Shown here: positions 4,271-10,637 of the stretch, piece after piece | Layout: every line of letters starts with the position of its first letter | How positions within the stretch are numbered: the first letter of the stretch is position 1 | Assembly (NCBI GenBank): GCA_017459315.1 | Contig: JAFUDD010000096.1 | Location: 1 to 10,637 of the forward strand | DNA length: 10,637 bases | Source: Clostridia bacterium | GTDB lineage: Bacteria; Bacillota_A; Clostridia; Christensenellales; CAG-138 | Direction of reading: 5' to 3' | The notes under the pieces: generated by a model | The model's database searches: none | The model's input: only the letters and a program-made list of their open reading frames with translations | What the model was told of the DNA's origin: nothing | Position numbers and translations under genes: made by a program

Positions 4271-6076
4271 TCATTCCCAGATATGATACGCCATCAGGAA
4301 ATGCTCCTTCCAGTATTTCCCGGTGAGCACGGAGTTTGTGATGCGAACCTGTCCGGCGCTTGAGGATGCGTCGATCATCTTGCCGTTGCCGAGATAGATG
4401 CCGACATGTCCCTTGCCGCTGCCCGTGCCGGAGAACACGATCACGTCGCCGCGCTTCATGTCGCTCATGGACAGGATGCGCTGATACTTCTTGCAGGTGC
4501 GCCAGCCCTTGCTTGTCATATAGCTTTGCTTGACGCCCACTTGGTTCAGGCACCAGTAGACGAAGCCGGAGCAGTCAAACGTGTTCGGCCCCTTGCCGCC
4601 GCTGACGTACTTGCAGCCGAGCTTGCTTTCCGCGACCGCAATGAACGCTTCGATGCCCTCGCCGTAGTCGATGGTGCTGCCGGACGGGCCGGTGTCGCCC
4701 GCGTCGGGCTTGGGCGTCGCCGTCGGCTTCGGTGTGGCCGTGGGCTTGGGCGTCTTGGTCGGTTTGGGTGTGGAGCCGTCCGGCGCGGCGGTGGGCTTCG
4801 GCGTTTTGGTCGCCTTCGGCGTCGGCGTCGCAGTCGGCTTCGGGGTCTTGGTGGGCTTGGGCGTCGGGGTCGGCGTCGGCCTGGGCGTCGGCGTCGGGTT
4901 CGGCACCGCGGAAGCATCGTGCAGCTTCTCGATCGTTTCGGTGTTCGCCTCGCCGGTCTCCGCAAGGCCGTTGCGCTTTTGGAACGCGCGCACCGCGGCT
5001 TCGGTCTTGTCCCCGAAATACCCGGTCGCCTGCGAAGCAGTCAGATAGTTCAGGCGCGACAGGCGCGATTGAATATGCTTCACATCGTCGCCCTGCGTGC
5101 CGTTTTTGAATACGAACGGCGTTCCCTCGCCGGAATCGAGCAGCGTCATCGTCGAGCGCGACAGGTTGCCGTCCGTAACGAGGCCGTTTTCCTCCTGGAA
5201 GCGGCTCACGGCGGCCTGCGTCAGCTGTCCGAACACGCCGTCCGGAAGACCGCAAAGGTAGCCCTTGTCAAACAGCAGCTGCTGAAAATGCAGCACGTCG
5301 TCGTTCTTATCCCCGAGAGCAAAGAACCAGCCGACCGAATCCTCCATGAACAGCGCCTCGAAGGTTTCGTTGTCCACGATGATATCCTCCGGCAGCTTGT
5401 TCCGCGAGCGGAACAGCCGCACGGCCTGCTCGGTCGCCTCGCCGTAGATGTCTGAGGTGTCGTCCTCCGGCAGATAGCCAAGCTCCACAAGCCGTTCCTT
5501 CACAAGCGCAACCGCTTCACCGGAGAACCCGCGTACGAGCGCGTACGGCAGAGCGTTTTCGTCAAACAGTGCGGTGAACGTCACAGGATCGCACGCGCCG
5601 GATACCTCCAGCCCGTTGCGCAGCTGAAACGCGCGGACCGCGTCGGCCGTGCCCTCGGTGTATTCCTGCGTCGGCTGCTCGAAATCGAGATAATCGAGCT
5701 CCATCAGCCGGATCGCAATATCCAAAACGATCGGCGCGGACTCATTGGCATAGAGCGTGTCGCCGTAGGCCGGGTTCTTGGTCGGTACCGGTGTCGGCTC
5801 CGGCGTCGGCGAAGGCGTCGGCTCCGGCGTCGGGATCGGCGTTCCCTCCGATACGATGGCGATATCCTCGTTGACCGCCGCAATCTCCATCGGCAGGATC
5901 GCTTCGGCAAGCGGCGGCGTGGACGGCGTTTCGGTCGGGTACTCCTTGGGATAGAACGCCGAGATCACACGCGGCCGGAACACGTACCAGCCGTACATAC
6001 ACGCGCCGAAGAAGGCGACCGAAAGGATCACCTCCAACACGATATGCCATGCTTTCCGCTTCGGCTGCTTTGCCAT
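4271..6076 (-). CDS. Membrane-anchored NlpC/P60 peptidoglycan hydrolase with four peptidoglycan-binding repeats
   Basis: The 601-residue product is built as: basic N-terminus and one membrane helix (about 10-33) that should act as an uncleaved anchor; a Thr/Pro/Glu linker (79-99); four PG_binding_1-like repeats (about 112-172, 184-245, 256-315, 327-388), each with the AVRAFQxRNGL-type helix; a long Lys/Pro/Thr/Ala linker (about 392-458); and a C-terminal NlpC/P60 domain (about 474-600). The domain has FDCSGFVYWC with Cys502, GHVGIYLG with His557 and KMIDASS, where Asp569 takes the usual third-residue place. Such enzymes cut gamma-D-glutamyl-diamino-acid bonds in the stem peptide outside the cell. 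AAAGGAG lies 5 nt before the ATG. The gene has its own weak extended -10 promoter and may be cotranscribed with xylB downstream. The architecture resembles proteins of some gut Clostridia (from memory). Confidence 0.92.
   Translation of the reverse strand: MAKQPKRKAWHIVLEVILSVAFFGACMYGWYVFRPRVISAFYPKEYPTETPSTPPLAEAILPMEIAAVNEDIAIVSEGTPIPTPEPTPSPTPEPTPVPTKNPAYGDTLYANESAPIVLDIAIRLMELDYLDFEQPTQEYTEGTADAVRAFQLRNGLEVSGACDPVTFTALFDENALPYALVRGFSGEAVALVKERLVELGYLPEDDTSDIYGEATEQAVRLFRSRNKLPEDIIVDNETFEALFMEDSVGWFFALGDKNDDVLHFQQLLFDKGYLCGLPDGVFGQLTQAAVSRFQEENGLVTDGNLSRSTMTLLDSGEGTPFVFKNGTQGDDVKHIQSRLSRLNYLTASQATGYFGDKTEAAVRAFQKRNGLAETGEANTETIEKLHDASAVPNPTPTPRPTPTPTPKPTKTPKPTATPTPKATKTPKPTAAPDGSTPKPTKTPKPTATPKPTATPKPDAGDTGPSGSTIDYGEGIEAFIAVAESKLGCKYVSGGKGPNTFDCSGFVYWCLNQVGVKQSYMTSKGWRTCKKYQRILSMSDMKRGDVIVFSGTGSGKGHVGIYLGNGKMIDASSSAGQVRITNSVLTGKYWKEHFLMAYHIWE
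4703..4906. repeat. Low-complexity tandem repeat coding the second Thr-Pro linker
   Basis: About 200 bp of short GC-rich repeats (on the plus strand, variants of GTCGGCTTCGGCGT) encode the KPTATPKPT-type linker of the hydrolase. Codons for Pro and Thr vary between units, so the repeat is kept by selection on the protein more than by recent DNA copying. Confidence 0.75.
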
Positions 6077-6139
6077 GCCCGCTCCTTTTGCTGCCGCCCG
6101 CTCGGGGCAAATTGTCGGCCTGAAAAAAGCCGCACCATA

Positions 6140-6168
6140 AGCATAACAAAAGGATGCAACAAAGTTGT
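6140..6168 (-). promoter_or_regulatory. Weak extended -10 promoter for the hydrolase gene
   Basis: On the minus strand TGT-TATGCT gives an extended -10 (hexamer 6140-6145), with no good -35 (ACAACT at 17 nt spacing). A palindrome CAAC-AAA-GTTG (6157-6167) lies across the spacer and the -35 position. The start would be near 6133, leaving about 56 nt before the ATG. Confidence 0.4.
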
Positions 6169-6196
6169 CGCAAATTTATGAACAAACTATGAATTT

Positions 6197-6229
6197 CGAC
6201 AAAAACCGGCCTGTTGCTTCGCCGGTTTT
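6197..6229 (-). terminator. Intrinsic terminator after the dCMP deaminase gene
   Basis: AAAACCGGC (6202-6210) and GCCGGTTTT (6221-6229) form a perfect 9-bp stem with a 10-nt loop; read on the minus strand it ends in TTTTTGTC. It lies 34 bp after the deaminase stop and separates that gene from the hydrolase. Confidence 0.75.
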
Positions 6230-6262
6230 GCCGATTTGCGACATTTTTGCGACCGCGCCGCC

Positions 6263-6760
6263 TCAGACCTTTCCTTCGTCGAAGTCGATCACAACGCTGT
6301 CACGGTTCGGCGTGAGCTTGGTGAGCTTTACGCCCGCCGCCATGAACATGCGCTTGGACGCGCGGGTCATCGGCGTCTGCGCATACTTGTCGGACAAATA
6401 CACGACTTCGCGGATGCCGCTTTGGATGATTGCCTTGGCGCACTCGTTGCACGGGAACAGCGCGACATAGATGCGGCACCCGGCCAGCGACGCGCCCGCG
6501 TTGTTCAGAATCGCGTTCAGCTCGGCATGGCAGACGTAGGGGTATTTGGTATCATACGGTTCGCCCTCGCGCGACCACGGAAATTCATCGTCGCTGCAGC
6601 CGATCGGAAAGCCGTTGTAGCCGACCGACATGATCTTGTTGTGATCGTTCACGATGCACGCGCCGACCTGCGTATTCGGGTCCTTGCTGCGGTAGGAGGA
6701 CAGCAGCGCGATCCCCATGAAGTATTCATCCCAGGAAAGATAGTCCGTTCGTTTTTCCAT
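6263..6760 (-). CDS. Deoxycytidylate (dCMP) deaminase
   Basis: The enzyme converts dCMP to dUMP and ammonia, supplying the substrate of thymidylate synthase in the cytoplasm. The 165-residue product shows the zinc cytidine-deaminase fold: HAELNAI with His78 as zinc ligand and Glu80 as proton shuttle, and PCNEC with Cys104 and Cys107 as the other ligands. [13 protein letters not shown] (25-37) and [12 protein letters not shown] (47-58) are typical of the dCMP deaminase branch, and the text from [15 protein letters not shown] to [16 protein letters not shown] is close to animal DCTD as I remember it. AAGGAG lies 8 nt before the ATG. The gene appears monocistronic, with its own promoter (6833-6861) and terminator (6197-6229). 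Homologues in Bacillota include ComEB, but nothing here links this copy with competence. Confidence 0.93.
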   Translation of the reverse strand: MEKRTDYLSWDEYFMGIALLSSYRSKDPNTQVGACIVNDHNKIMSVGYNGFPIGCSDDEFPWSREGEPYDTKYPYVCHAELNAILNNAGASLAGCRIYVALFPCNECAKAIIQSGIREVVYLSDKYAQTPMTRASKRMFMAAGVKLTKLTPNRDSVVIDFDEGKV

Positions 6761-6832
6761 TGTGTCTTCTCCTTTTCGGGACGGGCGGCAGCTTGTGCCG
6801 TGCCCGCGTCGGCCCGTTGCTTTGTTATCGCT

Positions 6833-6861
6833 ATTTTACCATATATTTTACGGAAAGAAAA
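6833..6861 (-). promoter_or_regulatory. Extended -10 promoter of the dCMP deaminase, with a structured leader
   Basis: On the minus strand TGG-TAAAAT (hexamer 6833-6838) is an extended -10; at 17 nt spacing the -35 is a poor TTTTCT. The leader from about 6826 to 6761 holds a hairpin, CGGGC and GGCA pairing with TGCC and GCCCG (6782-6806, a 2-nt bulge), just before the ribosome site. Confidence 0.5.
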
Positions 6862-6913
6862 GGGGCGTTTCCGCTTTATGCATGCAAAATCACCGTCTGC
6901 CGGACGATTCCGC

Positions 6914-6942
6914 TTGTCGCCCAAGGCCGTTTATGCTATACT
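6914..6942 (+). promoter_or_regulatory. Promoter of the mutY unit, abutting the start codon
   Basis: TTGTCG (6914-6919), 17 nt, then TATACT (6937-6942) preceded by TGC, an extended -10. The expected start, 7 nt after the hexamer, is A6949, the first base of the mutY ATG. Confidence 0.65.
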
Positions 6943-6948
6943 TTCTGC

Positions 6949-7947
6949 ATGGACTGGATGAATGACCTGATACAATGGTACAAAGCGGATCATCGCGATC
7001 TGCCGTGGCGGCGCACGCGCGATCCGTATGCAATATGGCTTTCCGAGATCATGCTGCAGCAGACGCGCGTTGCGGCGGTCGTGCCGTATTATGAGCGGTT
7101 TCTTCACGAGCTGCCGACCGTGCGCGACCTTGCGGCGGTGGACGACGACCGGCTGATGAAGCTGTGGCAGGGGCTTGGGTATTATTCGCGCGCGCGAAAT
7201 CTGAAGCGCGCCGCCGTCGAGATCGTCGAACGCTTCGGCGGGGCTTTGCCCGGCACCTATGCCTTGCTTTTGACGCTGCCCGGCGTCGGCGCCTACACGG
7301 CGGGCGCGATTGCGTCGATTGCGTTCGGAGAGCGCGTCCCGGCGGTGGACGGCAATGTGCTGCGCGTGACGGCGCGCCTCTGTGACGACCCCCGCAACAT
7401 TCTCGATCCGCATACCAAGGACGACGTATTCGCCGCGCTGCAGGCGGATTTTCCCGACGAGCCCGGCACGTTCAATCAAGCGATGATGGAGCTCGGCGCA
7501 ATGGTCTGCACGCCCAAGAGCCCGCAATGCGAGCTTTGTCCGGTTCGCACGTCGTGCCGCGCGCTGCAAAACGGCACCGTGCAGACACGCCCCGTGCGCG
7601 AGAAAAAGCAGACGCGCGCCGTCGAGCAGATGACCGTGTTCGTCCTGCGCACCAACGGCGGCTTTCTGATCCGCAAACGGCCCGATACCGGGCTTTTGGC
7701 CGGGCTGTATGAGCTGCCGCATGTTGCGGGCTGTCTGGAGCCCGACGCCGCGGCGAACGCGCTGACCGTCCTCGACGTGCGCCCGACCGGCGCGATCACG
7801 CGCTACGACCGCAAGCACGTCTTTACGCATAAGGAATGGCACATGCGCGTCTATGCTGCCGAGATCGCCCCCGCCGTGCCGGAGGGATGGCTTGTCTACG
7901 ACGGCTCGCAGTCGCTGCCGACGGCGTTTGCCGTCTGTCTTGATTGA
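6949..7947 (+). CDS. mutY: Adenine DNA glycosylase MutY
   Basis: MutY removes adenine mispaired with 8-oxoguanine, the last guard against G-to-T changes. The 332-residue product has the catalytic Glu33 in SEIMLQQTRV (32-41), the helix-hairpin-helix LPGVGAYTAGA (110-120), the catalytic Asp134 in VDGNVLRV, and a 4Fe-4S cluster motif C187-x6-C194-x2-C197-x5-C203. After about 225 it has a C-terminal NUDIX-like 8-oxoG-sensing domain with FTHKEWHM (292-299). The frame is open from 6760, but the ATG at 6949 (MDWMNDL) matches where MutY proteins begin; the in-frame ATG at 6958 is the alternative. There is no ribosome site before either, and the promoter at 6914-6942 predicts a transcript starting at the ATG itself. 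SGNH and pepT follow without terminator, 45 and 21 nt apart. The C-terminal end is slightly short, with no sign of truncation. Confidence 0.95.
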   Translation: MDWMNDLIQWYKADHRDLPWRRTRDPYAIWLSEIMLQQTRVAAVVPYYERFLHELPTVRDLAAVDDDRLMKLWQGLGYYSRARNLKRAAVEIVERFGGALPGTYALLLTLPGVGAYTAGAIASIAFGERVPAVDGNVLRVTARLCDDPRNILDPHTKDDVFAALQADFPDEPGTFNQAMMELGAMVCTPKSPQCELCPVRTSCRALQNGTVQTRPVREKKQTRAVEQMTVFVLRTNGGFLIRKRPDTGLLAGLYELPHVAGCLEPDAAANALTVLDVRPTGAITRYDRKHVFTHKEWHMRVYAAEIAPAVPEGWLVYDGSQSLPTAFAVCLD

Positions 7948-7992
7948 CAAATCGACCGCTTTTACGCATTACACAATCCGGAGGAAATTTCC

Positions 7993-8709
7993 ATGCAAAA
8001 GTTTATTTGGCCGCTGACAATGCTGCTGTTGATCGGGCTTGCCGCCTATACGCTGTTCCGCATGAGCAAGGCGCTCCCGCGGCGGGACAAGCCGATTCCC
8101 GGCAAGCGAAAAATCGCCTGCATCGGGGACAGCATCACCTTCGGCGCGGGCGTCGTGCAGACGCGCGACCGTGACGCATGGCCGTATATCCTCGGCCGGA
8201 GCTTGGGCGACGCGTTTCAGGTGCTGAACTACGGCATCAGCGGCGCGACGGCACAGGTGGAAAGCGAGGTCGTTTTCAAGCAGTACCACGACTTTATCGA
8301 CGACGCCGTAGCCGCCGACCCGGAGCTGTACCTGTTCATGCTCGGCACGAACGACTGCAAGACCGTGAATTGGAAGCGGGATGCGTTTATCCGCGACTAT
8401 AACGCGATGCTCGACCGCATCGAGGCCGGGAGTCCGAGCGCTTCCGTCGTACTGATGGCGCCGCCCGCCCTGTTTCCGTCCGGCAAGGACAACGTGATCG
8501 CGTTCGGCATGGATGCGGATGTGCTGCAAAACGAGGTCGTGCCGCTGATCAAGGCCATCGGCGAACAGCGCGGCCTTGCCGTGATCGACCTTTACACCTT
8601 CACGGACGGCCACCCGGAATGGTTCGCGGACGGTGTGCATCCGAACGACGCAGGCAACAAGGCCATTGCGGATTACTTATATGCACAGCTCGGCCCGATG
8701 AACGCGTAA
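7993..8709 (+). CDS. SGNH/GDSL-type esterase with N-terminal membrane anchor
   Basis: The 238-residue product starts with a hydrophobic helix (about 5-23), an anchor or uncleaved signal, followed by a basic stretch (RRDKPIPGKRK). The SGNH hydrolase blocks are complete: GDSIT (45-49) with nucleophile Ser47, YGISGAT (80-86) with the oxyanion Gly, GTND (118-121) with Asn120, and DGVHPND (213-219) with the Asp213/His216 pair. It should remove ester-linked groups, for example acetyl or acyl groups on sugars or lipids, outside the membrane if the helix exports it; the substrate cannot be told. Orientation is uncertain, since RMSK after the helix is positive and could keep the enzyme inside. GGAGG (7980-7984) lies 8 nt before the ATG. 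It stands between mutY and pepT in an apparent operon, with no obvious functional link. Confidence 0.88.
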   Translation: MQKFIWPLTMLLLIGLAAYTLFRMSKALPRRDKPIPGKRKIACIGDSITFGAGVVQTRDRDAWPYILGRSLGDAFQVLNYGISGATAQVESEVVFKQYHDFIDDAVAADPELYLFMLGTNDCKTVNWKRDAFIRDYNAMLDRIEAGSPSASVVLMAPPALFPSGKDNVIAFGMDADVLQNEVVPLIKAIGEQRGLAVIDLYTFTDGHPEWFADGVHPNDAGNKAIADYLYAQLGPMNA

Positions 8710-8730
8710 CGCCGCAGAAAGGGAGCTCTT

Positions 8731-9984
8731 ATGGAAAAAACCGTCTTTTACGAGGCCGTACGGGATCGGCTGCTCCGCTATGCGAAAATCGACACGCAGT
8801 CCGATCCGAAAAGCGCGGCGATTCCGACGACCACAAAGCAGTTTGATCTGGCGCGCGTGCTGCGCGACGAATTGACCGCCATCGGTGCAAGCGACGTGTA
8901 TCTGGATCCAGACAAGTGCGTCGTCTATGTCAAGCTGCCCTCCACGCTGCCGGACGGCGGCGGCAGACCCGTCGGCTTTATCGCGCACCTCGATACCGCG
9001 CCGGACGCGCCGGGCGCCAACGTGCGCCCATGGGTGCTGGAGGACTACGACGGCGGGGATATCGTGCTGAACGAAGCCGACAATATTGTAATGCGCGCAG
9101 CGGACTTTCCGAATCTGCAAAGCTATGTCGGACAGGATTTGGTGCTGACCGACGGCACTACGCTGCTCGGCGGCGACGACAAAGCGGCGATTGCCGCGAT
9201 TATGACGATGGCCGAGCATTACCTGAAGCATCCCGACCTGCCGCACGGCCCCGTCTCGCTCGCATTCACGCCAGATGAGGAGGTCGGCGGGCTGGCGCGC
9301 GATCTCGATCTGAACCGCTTCGGCGCGGACGTGGCCTACACGCTCGACGGCGACTGGCTCGGCTATTATGAGGACGAAACGTTCAACGCCTCCGCCGCGC
9401 GGCTCGAAATTCGCGGGCGCAGCGTGCATACCGGCACCGCAAAAGGGATCATGGTGAACGCCGCGGATATCGCCTGCGAATTTGCCTCGATGCTGCCGCG
9501 TTTTGAAAAGCCGCAGTACACCGAAGGGCGCGAAGGGTTCTTCCACGTCACGACGATCCACGGCACATGCGAGCATGCGTTTGTCGAGCTGATCGTGCGC
9601 GACCACGATGCCGAGCGTTTTTCGCAGCGTGAAAGCTACCTTCGCACCTGCGAAGCCGCGCTTGCCGCCAAGTACGGCGCAGACGCCGTTTCGCTCTCGA
9701 TCACCGAAACCTACCGCAGCATGAAGGAGGTCGTGGATCGCTATCCGTTTCTGATCGAAAACCTGACCGCCGCCATCCGCATGGCGGGGCTGACCCCGCG
9801 CTCCGTCGCGTTCCGCGGCGGCACGGACGGCTCGGCGCTGTCGCATCGCGGTCTGCCCTGCCCGAACCTGTCGGCGGGCTACGAAAACGCGCACGGCCGC
9901 TTTGAATACGTCCCGATCCGGTCGATGGAAAAGAACGTCGAAATTTTGCTGCATCTTTGCGACTTGTTTGCCGAGATGCCGTAA
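8731..9984 (+). CDS. pepT: Peptidase T (tripeptide aminopeptidase, M20B)
   Basis: PepT is a cytoplasmic two-zinc enzyme that removes the N-terminal residue from tripeptides, the last step in using peptides. The 417-residue length is normal. Metal and catalytic residues are all visible: HLDTA (86-90; His86, catalytic Asp88), LLGGDDKAA (Asp149 bridging), TPDEEVG (180-186; Glu183 general base, Glu184), LDGD (Asp206), and the C-terminal ENAHGRFEYVP with His388. RGGTDGSALS (362-371) is the usual dimer/substrate motif, and RSVHTGTAKG (230-239) lies at the start of the lid domain. GGGAG (8721-8725) lies 5 nt before the ATG, 21 nt after the SGNH gene, so the pair is cotranscribed. The unit ends at the hairpin at 10030. 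Confidence 0.96.
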   Translation: MEKTVFYEAVRDRLLRYAKIDTQSDPKSAAIPTTTKQFDLARVLRDELTAIGASDVYLDPDKCVVYVKLPSTLPDGGGRPVGFIAHLDTAPDAPGANVRPWVLEDYDGGDIVLNEADNIVMRAADFPNLQSYVGQDLVLTDGTTLLGGDDKAAIAAIMTMAEHYLKHPDLPHGPVSLAFTPDEEVGGLARDLDLNRFGADVAYTLDGDWLGYYEDETFNASAARLEIRGRSVHTGTAKGIMVNAADIACEFASMLPRFEKPQYTEGREGFFHVTTIHGTCEHAFVELIVRDHDAERFSQRESYLRTCEAALAAKYGADAVSLSITETYRSMKEVVDRYPFLIENLTAAIRMAGLTPRSVAFRGGTDGSALSHRGLPCPNLSAGYENAHGRFEYVPIRSMEKNVEILLHLCDLFAEMP

Positions 9985-10029
9985 CGCGCACCGATCCCAA
10001 AAAGAAACGGCGCCGCAGGGGCGCTATGC

Positions 10030-10055
10030 GGCGGCGACGCCGCCTTTTCGCTTTT
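10030..10055 (+). terminator. Intrinsic terminator of the mutY-pepT unit
   Basis: GGCGGC (10030-10035), loop GAC, GCCGCC (10039-10044), then TTTTCGCTTTT. The 6-bp stem is all G-C. It is 46 nt after the pepT stop. Confidence 0.75.
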
Positions 10056-10142
10056 GGAGGCGCCACAGCAGAGGCGCAAGGAAAGTCATCGGCTGCCGAT
10101 CCTTCGGGGTAAAAGTATTGTCCGGATTTTGCCGCGCCGTCA

Positions 10143-10171
10143 TTGTATTTTGGACGTGCTTCTGCTATACT
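10143..10171 (+). promoter_or_regulatory. Promoter of the carbonic anhydrase gene
   Basis: TTGTAT (10143-10148), 17 nt, then TATACT (10166-10171) preceded by TGC, the same extended -10 core (TGCTATACT) as the mutY promoter. Transcription should start near 10178, leaving a leader of about 110 nt with a possible hairpin at 10204-10229. Confidence 0.7.
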
Positions 10172-10288
10172 GAAAATGTCCCGAAAACAGGCCGTTTTTC
10201 GTGCTTTGGCGTGACAGGCGGCGTCAAAGGGATGCGGCGAAAGAGGACAAACGGGGCCGTAAAGCGTCCCGCAGAAAAGAGGAAAAAT

Positions 10289-10637
10289 ATGCATACAGCT
10301 GCTCAGCGCATCCGGGAGAAGCTCTCCCTCGGCAATCGGTATTATCTCGAAGCCGCCGATCCGGCCCTGCGGCTAAAAACGGCGGAGCACGGACAGCACC
10401 CGTATGCTATCGTGGTCTGCTGCTCGGATTCGCGCGTGATCCCCGAGCAGATCTTTCACGCCGCGATTGGGGATCTGTTCGTGATCCGCGTGGCGGGAAA
10501 CGTGCTGGACAACCATCAGCTCGGCAGCATCGAGTATGCGGCTGGGCATCTGCATTGCCGGCACATCCTTGTACTGGGGCATACGGGCTGCGGCGCGGTC
10601 GCGGCGGCGTTGTCCGGCGAAGGCGACGGCTTTATCC
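10289..10637 (+). CDS. Beta-carbonic anhydrase, 3'-truncated by the window edge
   Basis: The enzyme interconverts CO2 and bicarbonate, supplying bicarbonate for carboxylations and helping to balance pH. The first 116 residues are in view and the frame is open at the end. CCSDSRVIPEQIF (44-56) carries the zinc ligand Cys45 with Asp47 and Arg49, the catalytic dyad; GDLFVIRVAGNV (61-72) and GSIEYA (79-84) are typical of the family; GHTGCGAV (97-104) carries His98 and Cys101, the other two zinc ligands. The ATG at 10289 is supported by AGAGG about 6 nt upstream. The first 40 residues are short, as in the small bacterial type. An unassigned beta-CA-like protein (for example a CO2-independent paralogue) cannot be ruled out, but all active-site residues are present. 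Downstream neighbours are not visible. Confidence 0.94.
   Translation, partial: MHTAAQRIREKLSLGNRYYLEAADPALRLKTAEHGQHPYAIVVCCSDSRVIPEQIFHAAIGDLFVIRVAGNVLDNHQLGSIEYAAGHLHCRHILVLGHTGCGAVAAALSGEGDGFI

Larger units (their letters stand above)
9985..10288. other. Intergenic region: terminator, promoter and leader
   Basis: These 304 bases hold the pepT terminator (10030-10055), an A+T-rich promoter region (10143-10171) and a leader of about 110 nt before the carbonic anhydrase. I see no further gene. Between the two lies ATCGGC-T-GCCGAT (about 10088-10100), too short and without a U-run. The G+C-rich part before 10030 (CGCCGCA...TGCGGCG) may compete with the terminator stem. Confidence 0.6.

Noticed and set aside
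4703..4906. CRISPR-like or other regular repeat array
   Set aside because: Units are short, unspaced and in frame with the Thr-Pro linker of the hydrolase; there is no spacer pattern.
4406..5455. Plus-strand Arg/Ala/Leu/Gly-rich frame opposite the hydrolase
   Set aside because: A shadow of the repeats in a GC-rich gene; the minus strand has a complete NlpC/P60 domain.
6760..6948. Longer N-terminus of MutY from the upstream ATG
   Set aside because: It would add 63 residues not found in MutY, cross the deaminase promoter and lie upstream of the mutY promoter.
6931..7950. Minus-strand open frame opposite mutY
   Set aside because: Shadow; mutY carries the Fe-S cysteines and both catalytic residues.
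8677..9954. Minus-strand open frame (425 codons) opposite pepT
   Set aside because: No motif and no ribosome site; pepT on the other strand is complete with all metal ligands.

Overview
The window looks like a chromosomal stretch from a G+C-rich member of the Bacillota, probably a gut-type Clostridia. This is inferred from strong AGGAGG-like ribosome sites, sigma-A-type promoters with 17-bp spacers and several extended -10 elements, a DUF2975/YozG-type regulator pair, and a membrane-anchored NlpC/P60 cell-wall hydrolase with Thr-Pro-rich linkers. I cannot name a genus. I see no tRNA, rRNA, CRISPR array, transposase, integrase or phage gene.

Layout. Positions 1-359 (minus) hold the N-terminal part of a membrane-anchored XRE regulator that leaves the window. 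A 382-bp divergent control region follows, then a plus-strand zinc-ribbon single-pass membrane protein (742-1554) with an unusual Tyr/Trp/Asp/Ser-rich outer tail, closed by a strong terminator. Convergent to it is a minus-strand two-gene unit: a DUF2975 membrane protein (1840-2568) and a small XRE repressor-like protein (1610-1831). Its near-consensus promoter is bracketed by two copies of one palindrome. Next on the minus strand are a FGGY kinase of the xylulokinase type (2751-4226), a four-repeat peptidoglycan-binding NlpC/P60 hydrolase (4271-6076) and a dCMP deaminase (6263-6760). The hydrolase and the kinase are separated by 44 bp without a terminator and may be cotranscribed.

From 6914 the strand flips. 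A plus-strand unit mutY - SGNH hydrolase - pepT (6949-9984) has close spacing and one terminator at its end. Its promoter lies so close to the mutY start codon that the transcript may be leaderless. After a 304-bp gap with terminator, promoter and a roughly 110-nt leader, a beta-carbonic anhydrase begins (10289) and leaves the window.

Most genes are housekeeping: base-excision repair, dUMP supply, peptide degradation, CO2/bicarbonate balance, sugar kinase and wall remodelling. The most unusual material is in the first 2.7 kb. There, two separate XRE regulators each sit behind a promoter bracketed by a repeated site with copies about 64-66 bp apart, and an unfamiliar zinc-ribbon membrane protein lies divergent to one of them. 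I see no clear new defence or mobile system. Positions were counted by hand.
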